From: G963668655 sp963668655
GTDB lineage: Bacteria > Myxococcota_A > SURF-8
Reading direction: 5' to 3'
Assembly (NCBI GenBank): GCA_963668655.2
Contig: CAXXPQ010000002.1
Span: 124,001 to 188,000 of the forward strand
Length of the DNA: 64,000 nt
The notes under the pieces: model-generated
Database searches by the model: none
Seen by the model: only the letters and a program-made list of their open reading frames with translations
Told to the model about the DNA's origin: nothing
In this document: positions 39,676 to 48,331 of the stretch, piece by piece
Numbering within the stretch: the first letter of the stretch is position 1
Layout: every line of letters starts with the position of its first letter
Position numbers and translations under genes: made by a program

Positions 39676-40478
39676 GGTAACACCTTCAAGGTCAATGGGC
39701 GTTTGTACAAGATGAACGCGTCAATGTAAGGCCGTCCCATGTGTGCGGACATTGCCCTGAAAGTCGTCAGCTCAAATGTTCGCCCCTCAAGAAGGTTGAG
39801 ACCAATGAAATCGGGGCTGTTTGGGCCACCGATATGTTTGTAATACTTGCTGAGAGTCGCCGACTCGCGGATGGTTTTAGCAACCCCTCTCTCCATCGCC
39901 TTCCCATAATTCAAAGGGAAGGTTCGCGGGCTTCTTTGGCCTGAAAAATATTCTTTACGTGACAGCAATGATTTAGCACTCGCCGGATTAGCCACCAGCT
40001 CCGCGCTGACCTTGTTAACTACTCTTTGCAGCATGTAGCGTGGGGCTATGGTATACGGCAGTTCCCTGGCGACCTGGACGGCCCCTCTCGCCATCATGCC
40101 TACCGCAACTGCATCTGTTGTCCCTGCGCCAGCAGCCTGCATGAGATTGTCCGGACCGAAAGTATCATTACTCCAGTTCTGATATCCCTCAGCAACCGGA
40201 TTGCCAGTACGCTCATACCCTTCGATATGGGCAGCTGCCAAGTCTTCATCGTGGGATGCCACACCAGCAGCAACGGCAGGCAGAGTGTCAGCTACATATT
40301 GCGCTGCTCTTTTTACACCACCCCACAAATAGTTGGCTAGACCAACTGCACCATCCCAACTGATCTCTAATGTTTCAAAACGATCCGGTGCAAGTCCCGT
40401 GGGATCTATTCTATTCACCGGGTTCCCCCGACTATCCACCCGGCCATCAAGTTTCCAAAGTTCTGTTTTCGTTACCAT
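39672..40478 (-). CDS. displaced RHS tip with restriction-endonuclease-like toxin domain
   Basis: 268 residues from an ATG at 40478. The first 16 residues (MVTKTELWKLDGRVDS) come from the 8.45-kb element and run in frame into the RHS end GNPVNRIDPTGLAPD. The middle is Ala/Gly-rich. The last 55 residues form a nuclease-like block, GGPNSPDFIGLNLLEG then RTFELTTFRAMSAHMGRPY. Its Asp and Glu positions suit a PD-(D/E)XK (Tox-REase) active site; this is a tentative call. No Shine-Dalgarno precedes the ATG; an extended -10 box lies 15 nt upstream, so a short-leader mRNA is likely. The immunity gene overlaps its end. Confidence 0.75.
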   Translation of the reverse strand: MVTKTELWKLDGRVDSRGNPVNRIDPTGLAPDRFETLEISWDGAVGLANYLWGGVKRAAQYVADTLPAVAAGVASHDEDLAAAHIEGYERTGNPVAEGYQNWSNDTFGPDNLMQAAGAGTTDAVAVGMMARGAVQVARELPYTIAPRYMLQRVVNKVSAELVANPASAKSLLSRKEYFSGQRSPRTFPLNYGKAMERGVAKTIRESATLSKYYKHIGGPNSPDFIGLNLLEGRTFELTTFRAMSAHMGRPYIDAFILYKRPLTLKVLP

Positions 40479-40906
40479 ATCAAGTGGTTACGGAGTATAC
40501 CATAAAACCCTGATGCACTGATGCACTTTTTTTTGCTGATTTTGATGCACCATAACGCATCGACGCATCGATTGCATCGATGATGCATTATCGATGCATT
40601 CGACCGCCAACCCTCGATACGGGAATTTCAGTAGAGTTTACCGTGGATTCCGGTCCATAGGATGCCCATTGGTCGTACAACCGAAGAAGCTCACAGGCCC
40701 CTGTTATCGGGTTCTGATGCATCAGCAGGGCTCCAGTGGCTGCTTTAGGCCAACAATCACCGTTAAGGTCGGGTGTCATCGTCGTCCGTCTGGAAGGCAC
40801 TCTGAAGCCTCTCAGAGGCCACACAAAGCCCTGACAAGGCACACAGACCGGGTATTGGATGCACCCGGCCACGTGTCTTGAAGCATCAACCTGAATGCTG
40901 CCTGGG
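40479..40906. other. element end: GATGCA cluster, no convincing gene
   Basis: 428 bases between the integrase gene and the toxin tip. At 40511-40601 GATGCA or its complement occurs about nine times, in both orientations (for example CTGATGCACTGATGCAC and ATCGATGCATTCG). These are candidate arm-type sites for the integrase. A 112-residue minus-strand frame (40588-40926) overlaps the integrase end by 20 nt and has no family or good ribosome binding site, so I do not call it. Confidence 0.5.
40494..40502 (-). promoter_or_regulatory. extended -10 promoter pointing out of element copy 1
   Basis: The minus strand reads TGGTATACT, an extended -10 box (TGnTATAAT type), 15 nt before the ATG of the displaced toxin tip. 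No good -35 box was found at the usual spacing, as expected for extended -10 promoters. It belongs to the element and is present in both copies. Confidence 0.5.
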
Positions 40907-42139
40907 TCAGTTCCCATCGTTTCCATCCAGCACCTTGATGGCCTCGAACTTCACGGCAGCATCCGACGAATACCGTCCATACCGTTTGACGGTGAGCTGG
41001 ATGTCGGAGTGGCCTAGAAGTTCACTGACGATGGTTATCGGGACACCACGTGTCAGCAGGTCCACAGCAAACTTGTGCCGAAGACTGTGGAAGGTGACCC
41101 TGCCTTTCAGACCGGCAATTTCAATGGCCGGGTAGAAGTAGCCCCTGCCTCGACTCTGCTCGGTGTCCACCCGGTAGAAGGGGTAATAGGGGCTGCCCCC
41201 ACGGTTCGGGAACACGAGGTCATCGTCATCATGGGGATGCTTCTCGAAGACCAGTTCCAGAATCGTCTTCACCCTGGCAGACATGGGGATTTCCCGGCTC
41301 CTGCCATGCTTGGGCTTCCACAGTTCCCCGTTCACCATTCTGGACTTCGGTTGGGACTCAACCCTGATGGTTCCACGTTTCCAATCCACCGACCGCCAGC
41401 TAAGAGTGAACACCTCGGCCCGTCTCATGCCCGTCTGCGCCGTGAACTCGATGACCTCCGGCAAGTAGGGGGCATGGTCCCGAAGGCTCTCAGCAGCTTT
41501 TTGCAGGGCTTTGTACTGGTCATCCGAAGGTGGTACGACCATTGTGCTGTCATCCTGGGGCAGCAGGTCGAAGTAGGGTTTGGTCTTCACCACACCCTCT
41601 CTGAAAGCCAGGTTCAGAGCCGACTTCAGGCACTGTAGGCTTTTGTTGATGGTGGCATTCTTCAGAGTCTTGACCCTGGGTTTTCGGAAGCCGCCCGTCA
41701 GGGTCTTGGCAAACGACATGGCCCCGTTGGTTTTCATCTTCTCACAGAACCAGTTAATGGTTCTGGTTTCAAGACATTCAGCCAGGGGCTTGTCCCCCAG
41801 GTAGTACAGCAGGTACTGCCACCTGTGTTCGCTGGTGTAACAGGTGTTGTCATTCTGGATGGACTTGCTGTACTCAACCCATCGATGGTGGAACCAATCC
41901 CGAAGGGTCGTGGCTTCGCCGAAGTCTTCAGGGGGTGACGACAGGCTTGTTTTTATACGTTCCATGCCTGCCGGGCTCGGATTGTAGGGTGACCGTTCGG
42001 GGATGCTTAGTTGGATGCCGAGGTCACGTTCAGTCAGTTCAGCATCGGCACGGGTGCCGGTTACTCGTTTCGTCTTCCGGTTTCCGTTCCGCTGAATCTG
42101 AACCAGCCATTTGTCGTTGTCGAGTTGTTTGATGGACAT
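40907..42139 (-). CDS. tyrosine integrase, element copy 1
   Basis: 410 residues. I chose the ATG at 42139 because AAGGA lies upstream and it lines up with the start of the homologous integrase at 35252. Arm-binding N-terminus NDKWLVQIQRNGNRKTKRV; catalytic Arg in TGMRRAEVF near 237, HSLRHKFAV near 353, LGHSDIQLTVKRYG with the Tyr nucleophile near 389. It should integrate and excise the element. The codon at 41840-41842 is TGT (Cys), where copy 2 has CGT (Arg). It lies next to the GATGCA cluster at the element end, the normal place for an integrase beside its att site. Confidence 0.9.
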   Translation of the reverse strand: MSIKQLDNDKWLVQIQRNGNRKTKRVTGTRADAELTERDLGIQLSIPERSPYNPSPAGMERIKTSLSSPPEDFGEATTLRDWFHHRWVEYSKSIQNDNTCYTSEHRWQYLLYYLGDKPLAECLETRTINWFCEKMKTNGAMSFAKTLTGGFRKPRVKTLKNATINKSLQCLKSALNLAFREGVVKTKPYFDLLPQDDSTMVVPPSDDQYKALQKAAESLRDHAPYLPEVIEFTAQTGMRRAEVFTLSWRSVDWKRGTIRVESQPKSRMVNGELWKPKHGRSREIPMSARVKTILELVFEKHPHDDDDLVFPNRGGSPYYPFYRVDTEQSRGRGYFYPAIEIAGLKGRVTFHSLRHKFAVDLLTRGVPITIVSELLGHSDIQLTVKRYGRYSSDAAVKFEAIKVLDGNDGN

Positions 42140-42403
42140 CGTTCGTTCCTTCTCTGTGGGGTTTGTCATCAATGTGACTGGATTCATCCCAACCACAGCA
42201 GACTCTACCCACCGGGTCACTCATCCTGTTCAGTCGCATCACGATTTTTCGAATTTTGTCCAACAATCGGGTTCCGAGAATGGTCTGTAAGCCACGTTCT
42301 CTCCCCGGTTGGCTGTCCGGGCCTCAGTCATTCGGTACCTTTCCGGCTTCAATCGTGTCATCACCAGACGGATTCCCAAAATTCTGGGCTTTCGTCTTAG
42401 TCA

Positions 42404-42640
42404 TCACCCATTCACCATGGGCTCAGGTTCTGGAAGAATTTCCATCAAATCCGTTCCACCGTCGGAAAGGTTTTTCAGTCCATAAGCAATTCCGGTAGCA
42501 TTTTCCAAATCACCACCGGCCAGACGAATCTGGCCGATGGTGACACCGTCGTCTTCGACGATGACTTTGACGATGTGTTCGGTTTCACTGCCTTCGATGC
42601 CGTCACCCCGGCAAACCTGGATTCTGAAAAGTTTGTCCAT
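42404..42640 (-). CDS. small acidic hypothetical protein, element copy 1
   Basis: 78 residues from the ATG at 42640 (AGGAAA upstream). A beta-rich acidic protein (MDKLFRIQVCRGDGIEG, HIVKVIVEDDGVTIGQI, IAYGLKNLSDGGTDLMEIL). No family recognised. It follows the winged-helix gene by 13 nt and is probably in the same transcript. The 264 bases between it and the integrase gene hold nothing I can name. Confidence 0.55.
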   Translation of the reverse strand: MDKLFRIQVCRGDGIEGSETEHIVKVIVEDDGVTIGQIRLAGGDLENATGIAYGLKNLSDGGTDLMEILPEPEPMVNG

Positions 42641-42653
42641 AAAGTTTCCTATC

Positions 42654-43346
42654 TCAGTGAACGTCATCACTGCCATTGTCGGCATTTCCATCAGCATTGA
42701 TATCCGGGTCACCAGCAATTATGGCCAAAGCCAACCTGGTGAGGCTCACGTCGGCATACCAGAGGTCACCGGGAGTCGCCTCCCTACCGGGGTAGTCAAC
42801 CGTAATCAGGCCGTGCTTGATGAGGGGGTTGCTGACCTGGAACAGTCTTCGATACCTCAACCAGTCCTCGACACCTGCCGGTTGCAGCAGGCTGACGACC
42901 TCTTGAATCTGAAGGGTTCCGCTGAAGACACCCATGGTGGCATAGATGTCCATGGATAAAGGTGCCGACACCGCCGGAAGGGCAAGAGCCAACAGGATGA
43001 ATCGTTCGTCCGGGGATAGCTGATACCGTTCAGTAAGTACATCCAGCCCCAGCTTGAAGGTTCCAGCCTTACGATGGGTTTCCAGTTTGGCATCCACTGC
43101 CTGCCGGGTTGCTTCAACGTCCTTTTGAAGCCCGCCAAGTCGCCGGTTCAGTTCCTTGGATGCCACATTCTCTGCTTCGCCCACTCGGCTGGTGCTGGGG
43201 CTGACATCATCCGTTCCTCGGCCTTCAAATCGACGTTCAAGGTCCAGCAGACTGACATGCAATCTGAGCCAGCTGAACTCGGCATCCAGGTAGGCAGCAT
43301 CAGAGTGGTACGGCTCCTGTTTCCTCGCAGATTCATTCGTGGTCAT
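42654..43346 (-). CDS. winged-helix protein resembling the N-terminal part of AAA+ ATPases, element copy 1
   Basis: 230 residues; GAGGA precedes the ATG. The N-terminal helices (DAEFSWLRLHVSLLDLERRF) and the later block RYQLSPDERFILLALALP with LIKHGLITVDYPG resemble the winged-helix region that precedes Cdc48-like ATPase domains in some bacterial proteins. Here no Walker motifs follow, so it would act without ATP hydrolysis, perhaps as an adaptor or DNA binder. The family match is from memory. It lies just downstream of the iteron array. Confidence 0.55.
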   Translation of the reverse strand: MTTNESARKQEPYHSDAAYLDAEFSWLRLHVSLLDLERRFEGRGTDDVSPSTSRVGEAENVASKELNRRLGGLQKDVEATRQAVDAKLETHRKAGTFKLGLDVLTERYQLSPDERFILLALALPAVSAPLSMDIYATMGVFSGTLQIQEVVSLLQPAGVEDWLRYRRLFQVSNPLIKHGLITVDYPGREATPGDLWYADVSLTRLALAIIAGDPDINADGNADNGSDDVH

Positions 43347-43500
43347 TTTTAGGTCCTCTCTACGTCAGGGTTGAGTTGGCAACCCCGACCGACAGAAACC
43401 GGGGCCTATAGTTCAACAACCCGGAACCAGGGGAAACTAAGCCGGAGAATTTGCCGAGGATGAATATTGGTATCCGCCCTCCCGACGTTTCGCAGAAACA

Positions 43501-43785
43501 GGGTACGACAGGGTACGAGTAGGGTTTCGTTCGTACCCTGCTTAACTACTTGTAATCACTTATCTAAAGGTGGTTCAGGGCACGAGGGTACGATAAATCA
43601 CCAAACTTTTGTTTTGAGGAAAATAAAGAAGCCGAGAGACACCCAGGGGCAGGATGACTGTGTGTTCTCCCGAGAGTAATAGTTTGGCAAAACTCGTACC
43701 CTCGTACCCTGTTTTTAGATAAGCACTTGGTATTACAGATAAATAACAGGGTACGACAGTTTTTCCCTCGTACCCTGTCGTACCC
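43501..43785. repeat. iteron array, probable replication origin of element copy 1
   Basis: Nine copies of GGGTACGA within 285 bases. Forward copies start at 43501, 43511, 43586 and 43749; reverse copies (TCGTACCC) start at 43531, 43694, 43702, 43768 and 43778. Several are extended to CAGGGTACGA. The array sits directly behind the primase-helicase gene, with AT-rich stretches between the clusters. This layout fits an origin bound by that protein, as in P4-like and PICI satellites. Confidence 0.7.
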
Positions 43786-43800
43786 TGTCCATGGGAAACC

Positions 43801-46716
43801 TCAGTTCAAGGTTGGATTATCAGAGTCGGTGTCCGAGGATGTGTCAAGCATCGTGACTCCATCCAGGTCATCCACCAAGCGGCGAGTTACCGGCCACAGG
43901 GTCACACCGTTGGATTTCCGAGTCTTCAGCCCCTCTCTGGCAATTCGTTCCCGGAGTGTCGACAGCAACCTTCTGGTTTCATTCTGACTCATGCCTCCAG
44001 CAGCATTTCGGATGGTGTCGGTCATCTCGGACTGTGGAGTCCGACCTGCCGGGTCGATTTCGAAGAGTTCGTCGAAGCTGCTTTCCAGGGGGTCGATGTT
44101 TTCGAAGGTCTTGTTGGATTCGTTCAGCTTGTCTTTGGCTGTACCCTCTAACCAGATAGGATGCCCCTGCCGGGCCAATTCAGCAGCTTGAGCCCAAAGT
44201 TGCTGTAAATCCAATCCATGTTCCACGTTGCAGGATGTAACCGGCACGGTCCAGAAACGGCGGTTGCCCGTGGAGTCCATCAAAAAGCTGGTTGGATTGA
44301 CGGACCCGGCAAAAACAGTTCGGCGACAATATTCTTCTTCCCGGCGTTCGTACGCCGACCGGTAGGTGTCGGTCTTCTCGGTTATGAAGGACTTCAATCT
44401 GGCGATATCGGCCTTACGAAAGGTGGCGTCCAACTCACCCAGTTCACAGACGGCATACCTTGTAGCCCTTTGGACACTATCCCTGGAGGACGGGTCCAGA
44501 AGCACTCCTTCTTTGGCCCAGCCCAGACCTGGCGGCAACAGAGACATCAGCCATCGGGTTTTGCAGGCGTCCTGAGAACCCTGTAAAACCAACACTCCCT
44601 GAGCTGCAATCCCTTCTCGTGCTGTGCCGGGAATGGAAACTGCTTTGGCGGCCGTCACCAACCAGGTTCTCAGTAGCGTTAAGGTCAAGTCCCTATCCGA
44701 GCCCGGAGCCAGACTCAGGGAATCCAGCAGCACTCCGACACGGTCCCGGCCATCCCAAGGTTTCGCCATCATCCACTCGTAGACGGGATGATAACCGTTC
44801 TCTGCCTGGATGATGGACAAATGGTCTTCCACTGCGGCAACTTGAAGACCATGTTTTCGAGCCAAAGTTCGGATGTAGGACCATCCGGCATTCTCCGAAG
44901 CCTCAGACACCACCCAAGCTCCAGGCACGTTATACTCAGCTTTGTGTCTCATCAAGTCGTAGCGAACGTCTATCTGGTAGAAGTCAAGCATGGCTCGGGT
45001 GTTTTCGATGGCATGGGGGACCGGGATAGAACTCCCATCTTTCCTTTTCACCGTCACAGGCCACTGGGGGCCGGGTCTCTGTTTACCTCCCGGCTTTTCG
45101 GCGGGTGCTTCGTTCGCGGAACGGTCACAATACCGAGCCACGGTCTCCTCACCAAGCTCGTCCACCAGCCATTCCATGAGGTCTTTTGTTGTATGTCCGT
45201 GGGAGTGAAAGCAGTTGAACCCTCCCGATTTACCCCCGGCGGGGTCCACCACTCCGGCGGAGTCTTTGGATGCATCGGAATGCAACTCGGCCCAAGGACA
45301 ACGAATGTCGTGCCAGCCGTCACCTCTTGAAGACCGGTAAATCCCGGCTTCCGACAGCAACTCAACCCACTTAACGGTACGCATATCCCAGCTACCCTGA
45401 GTCCTGACGGCAGGACGAGTTCCCAGCGGCGGCAGTTCCTTGACCTCATCCCGTGTGATTTTGTCGGGGTCGAAGGGTTCGAAGGGGGGAAAGACAAACA
45501 CCTTTTCAGGGTCGTCCTTCAAAGCAACCCGTTTTTCCTCACCTGCTTCAAGCAGCTGCTTTTTGGTTTTAGCCACCCACACCCTGAGCTTGGGCTCAAT
45601 GTCCATCCACTCCAGGTCGTTCGGGTTCATTCTCTGACGAAGTTCTGGAGTTATGCTCGGCCTAGGGTCTACTCCCGTAACCCCCTTGATGCGTAAACAG
45701 GTTTCTACGAACTCCAAACCCGTGACAAGACTCCACCAGTACTCCGGTGCTTTTTCAGCCTCCCACTTCGGCATTTCTCTGCTGCTATTCTTGGGAACCA
45801 GCTTCCTGAACTGAAGCAGCAGGTCCAGATAGGCCATGGTTCCATCTCGAACAGCGGACCACTCAGGGCTCTGGAAGTCTCCTACGTTTTCTCGGCCAAT
45901 AAGCTTGGCGGCCTGATACCAGCTTTTGTATTCGTTCCATTCTTCCTCTGATGGAACATCCCGCCCCCAAGCTTCAACGAACTTAGCCACCGTCCACTTT
46001 GTACTGCGTTGTGACTCATGGGAAATGTGTACGTCAAAGGGGTCTTGGGGTTCCTTCTGATGTTTGAACCCTGGTAGACGTAGCGGCTGTTTGGGGCTGG
46101 CGGCTGCCGGGTCGGCTCTCAGCTTGATGGCAGCCAGCCTGGAAAGACTTATGGCCTCAGCCAAGTCGATGATGGTTTCCGTCACCCAGTAGCAATGGTC
46201 GCCGTTCTTACTCTGGACAATCACATCCGGCTCAGGTCCACCCATTTCAGGCGACCAGCGGCCATCATCCATATCGGCGGCAATGGCCACTACCTCAGTG
46301 ACCTCCTTCGTATCGGCGTCGACAAGGTTCGGGCACCATGACACGGCGAACCCGTGTTTGTTTGACTCCGACATCTGCCAAGGCATTTCCTCACCCAAGG
46401 TCGTGTCGTCGATGGGCCACATCTTCACCATCGGTCCGATGCCACTGGGTGTACTGCCTCCTCCAAGCCTGGCGAAGGCACTTTCATGGTCGGCGTAAAT
46501 GTTGACACGAATATTCTGGGAACCGGCGCCTCGAATACGACGTACGAGTTGTAATGCGGGATGGGGTTCAGCATTCGAAATAATCTCATCAATGACATCA
46601 TCATCAATCGGTTCCACCACCCAGCTTGTCTCCTGGAGAATCGTGTCGGGGGGAACCTGGAGGTTTTCCGTCTGGACATCCTGGTCCGGGATTGGTAAAA
46701 TACTCCTATTGTGCAT
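43801..46716 (-). CDS. primase-helicase (PrimPol plus VapE/D5-like ATPase), element copy 1
   Basis: 971 residues; AGGAGA precedes the ATG. Residues 50-240 form a RepB-type primase fold (VVAIAADMDDGRW acidic motif, QSKNGDHCYWV, LRLPGFKHQKEP). A CHC2-like zinc motif follows near 470-510 (IRCPWAELHSDAS, GGFNCFHSHGHTT). The VapE/D5-like ATPase spans 600-890: a Walker A variant GSQDACKTRW near 709, where the second Gly is Cys, then ELGELDATFRKADIARLK and STGNRRFWTVPV. It should start and unwind replication at the adjacent iterons. Length and order match replication proteins of phage satellites. Confidence 0.85.
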   Translation of the reverse strand: MHNRSILPIPDQDVQTENLQVPPDTILQETSWVVEPIDDDVIDEIISNAEPHPALQLVRRIRGAGSQNIRVNIYADHESAFARLGGGSTPSGIGPMVKMWPIDDTTLGEEMPWQMSESNKHGFAVSWCPNLVDADTKEVTEVVAIAADMDDGRWSPEMGGPEPDVIVQSKNGDHCYWVTETIIDLAEAISLSRLAAIKLRADPAAASPKQPLRLPGFKHQKEPQDPFDVHISHESQRSTKWTVAKFVEAWGRDVPSEEEWNEYKSWYQAAKLIGRENVGDFQSPEWSAVRDGTMAYLDLLLQFRKLVPKNSSREMPKWEAEKAPEYWWSLVTGLEFVETCLRIKGVTGVDPRPSITPELRQRMNPNDLEWMDIEPKLRVWVAKTKKQLLEAGEEKRVALKDDPEKVFVFPPFEPFDPDKITRDEVKELPPLGTRPAVRTQGSWDMRTVKWVELLSEAGIYRSSRGDGWHDIRCPWAELHSDASKDSAGVVDPAGGKSGGFNCFHSHGHTTKDLMEWLVDELGEETVARYCDRSANEAPAEKPGGKQRPGPQWPVTVKRKDGSSIPVPHAIENTRAMLDFYQIDVRYDLMRHKAEYNVPGAWVVSEASENAGWSYIRTLARKHGLQVAAVEDHLSIIQAENGYHPVYEWMMAKPWDGRDRVGVLLDSLSLAPGSDRDLTLTLLRTWLVTAAKAVSIPGTAREGIAAQGVLVLQGSQDACKTRWLMSLLPPGLGWAKEGVLLDPSSRDSVQRATRYAVCELGELDATFRKADIARLKSFITEKTDTYRSAYERREEEYCRRTVFAGSVNPTSFLMDSTGNRRFWTVPVTSCNVEHGLDLQQLWAQAAELARQGHPIWLEGTAKDKLNESNKTFENIDPLESSFDELFEIDPAGRTPQSEMTDTIRNAAGGMSQNETRRLLSTLRERIAREGLKTRKSNGVTLWPVTRRLVDDLDGVTMLDTSSDTDSDNPTLN

Positions 46717-46882
46717 CTTCTATCTCCTGTTATCCAGCAGGTTTCTATTAAAGGTTCGGCTGCGCCAACAGCCGGGCTTTTTTACGTTCATGGGCCGAAG
46801 CTTCAACAATGGCGGACTTCGGGGCCTACCACCCCTACTATTATGGTATTGGTCGGCATTCATCGGCCTACGTCCCACGGCT

Positions 46883-47122
46883 TTAAGCATTGATGGCGGT
46901 TGCAGCTTCTGGTGTGGCGTCAGCATCATCCGACGTGATTTTCAGCCCCAGCTTCTCAGCGGCTTCCATGACCTCATCCGGGTCGAACCTCCAGCAGCGG
47001 TCATGTACGGTGACATAGGGCAGCAGCCCGTACCGGCACAGATACCGAACCGTGGGCTCGGTGGCCTTCAGGTTGGCGGCCACCTGCTTAGTGGTCCACC
47101 ATGTGGTTTTAGATGGATTCAT
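46883..47122 (-). CDS. excisionase/MerR-like helix-turn-helix protein, element copy 1
   Basis: 79 residues with GGGAGG before the ATG. WWTTKQVAANLKATEPTVRY is a typical excisionase-type winged helix, followed by CRYGLLPYVTVHDRCWRFDP. A short Ala-rich tail ends it. It probably serves as recombination directionality factor and regulator. The 166-base gap to the primase gene holds a hairpin (CGGCTG / CAGCCG) with a plus-strand T-run. Confidence 0.75.
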   Translation of the reverse strand: MNPSKTTWWTTKQVAANLKATEPTVRYLCRYGLLPYVTVHDRCWRFDPDEVMEAAEKLGLKITSDDADATPEAATAINA

Positions 47123-47296
47123 TTTTTACCTCCCGGTGTCTTGTGAAGACGTGATTTCAGGAGGGTTCTGAAAAACAGAAAACCCACAACTGGAACCACG
47201 TCATTACACAGCCTTCTCTTTTGAAAAGGCGACTTCGTAAATGACAAGTTCCCGGTGCGGGCTTGGTTTTTCCTCACAATAGCCGGGTAGGGCGTC

Positions 47297-47320
47297 AGTC
47301 ACACATTTCTCTGTGTGACT
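47297..47320. promoter_or_regulatory. inverted repeat upstream of the HTH gene, element copy 1
   Basis: Perfect 9-bp arms AGTCACACA / TGTGTGACT with a 6-nt loop, 175 bases upstream of the HTH gene start. A second palindrome (GTGTAT-T-ATACAC) lies at 47479-47491. Both are candidate operators. The remainder of the 588-base gap 47123-47710 shows no gene. Confidence 0.45.
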
Positions 47321-47710
47321 TCATAAGAGTACGTCACTTTTGTGGAATATGTCAACAACATATTTCAATGAAGTTGGAATTGTTTGCTCCGTATCAAGCC
47401 GACATTCAAACCTGCACGCACTTCAATGTGAAAACCCCTAAACGGTATGCAAGATGACATGAACCTTTGTGTCTTTGCGTGTATTATACACAAAGTAACC
47501 CCAAAACAATGGTGGGGGTTTGACACCTTTTACAGGCTAGAGCTTCAAACAGGTTGTCAGCTATGGCGATGTCATACTCGGAGGGATAGACGTTGGAGTC
47601 CAGTGTCGTCTTCTACATGGAACATGCGACTCGGAACCACAATCATTGAGGTTTTCAGCCACAAATCAGGTCTTTCACGACAACGGAGTTGCACGTTTCA
47701 CGAAAGGCAC

Positions 47711-48331
47711 CTAACAGGGGATGTCCTGAACGGCTGTAAGAACGTCAGAAAGGCTGGGGTGGGTGTAAATGCTAGTGGTTGAAGGACTGCTATGACGGGC
47801 GGCCTGCTGGACCAACCTCAAGTCACCCGATGACCTCCACAACGACGTGCAGAACGTATGGCGTAACGAATGGAATGTCAACGTCCTGTCGAAGCCACAA
47901 CGTTGCTGCCATACCTTAAAGAGATGCTGAACGGTTCTCCCAGAGATTTGACCCCCACCGGCCTTGCCATTCTTCCCACCACCACGACTTTGGAACAGAG
48001 GGGCTTCAGGCTCCACGGACTCACCCCGGTCGGCTTTCCACCTCAAGTATGCTGACACCTTACGTCGGAGCCTGTCAGGCAGGCCGATGGTGCCCGGCTT
48101 GTTGCCCTTGGTGGTTTCCGGTCGGAGTTCCCAGACTCCCTTGGCTCCCTTGCCATTCTTTACGTCGGAGATGTTTAGGCTGACAATCTCACTTAGCCTT
48201 AACCCCGTACCCAAGGCAATGGCCAGAATGAGATGGTCCCGAAGGTCAGCCTCACTTCTGCTGGTGGCTGCCAGCAGAGCCGATACTTCAGCTTCCGTCA
48301 ATGTTGTCGGGGTTCGGTTGGTATGTTTCAT
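47711..48331 (-). CDS. short tyrosine recombinase (catalytic domain only), element copy 1
   Basis: 206 residues from the ATG at 48331 (GGGAGG upstream). Catalytic set: Arg in GTGLRLSEI near 42, HSLRHTFCTS near 157, ARHSSPSTTSIYTH with the Tyr nucleophile near 190. The N-terminal core-binding domain of ordinary integrases is missing, so it has the size and layout of FimB/FimE-type invertases. It lies at the opposite end of the element from the full integrase. It could resolve dimers, invert or excise DNA, or act at the other att half. Confidence 0.85.
   Translation of the reverse strand: MKHTNRTPTTLTEAEVSALLAATSRSEADLRDHLILAIALGTGLRLSEIVSLNISDVKNGKGAKGVWELRPETTKGNKPGTIGLPDRLRRKVSAYLRWKADRGESVEPEAPLFQSRGGGKNGKAGGGQISGRTVQHLFKVWQQRCGFDRTLTFHSLRHTFCTSLWRSSGDLRLVQQAARHSSPSTTSIYTHPSLSDVLTAVQDIPC

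Noticed and set aside
40588..40926. 112-residue minus-strand frame at the integrase end of the element (also at 50169-50507)
   Set aside because: It overlaps the integrase end, has no convincing ribosome binding site or family, and covers the GATGCA cluster, which looks like a recombination-site region.
43501..43785. CRISPR array
   Set aside because: The repeat unit is only 8-10 bp, occurs in both orientations and has irregular spacing; no cas genes. Iterons fit better.
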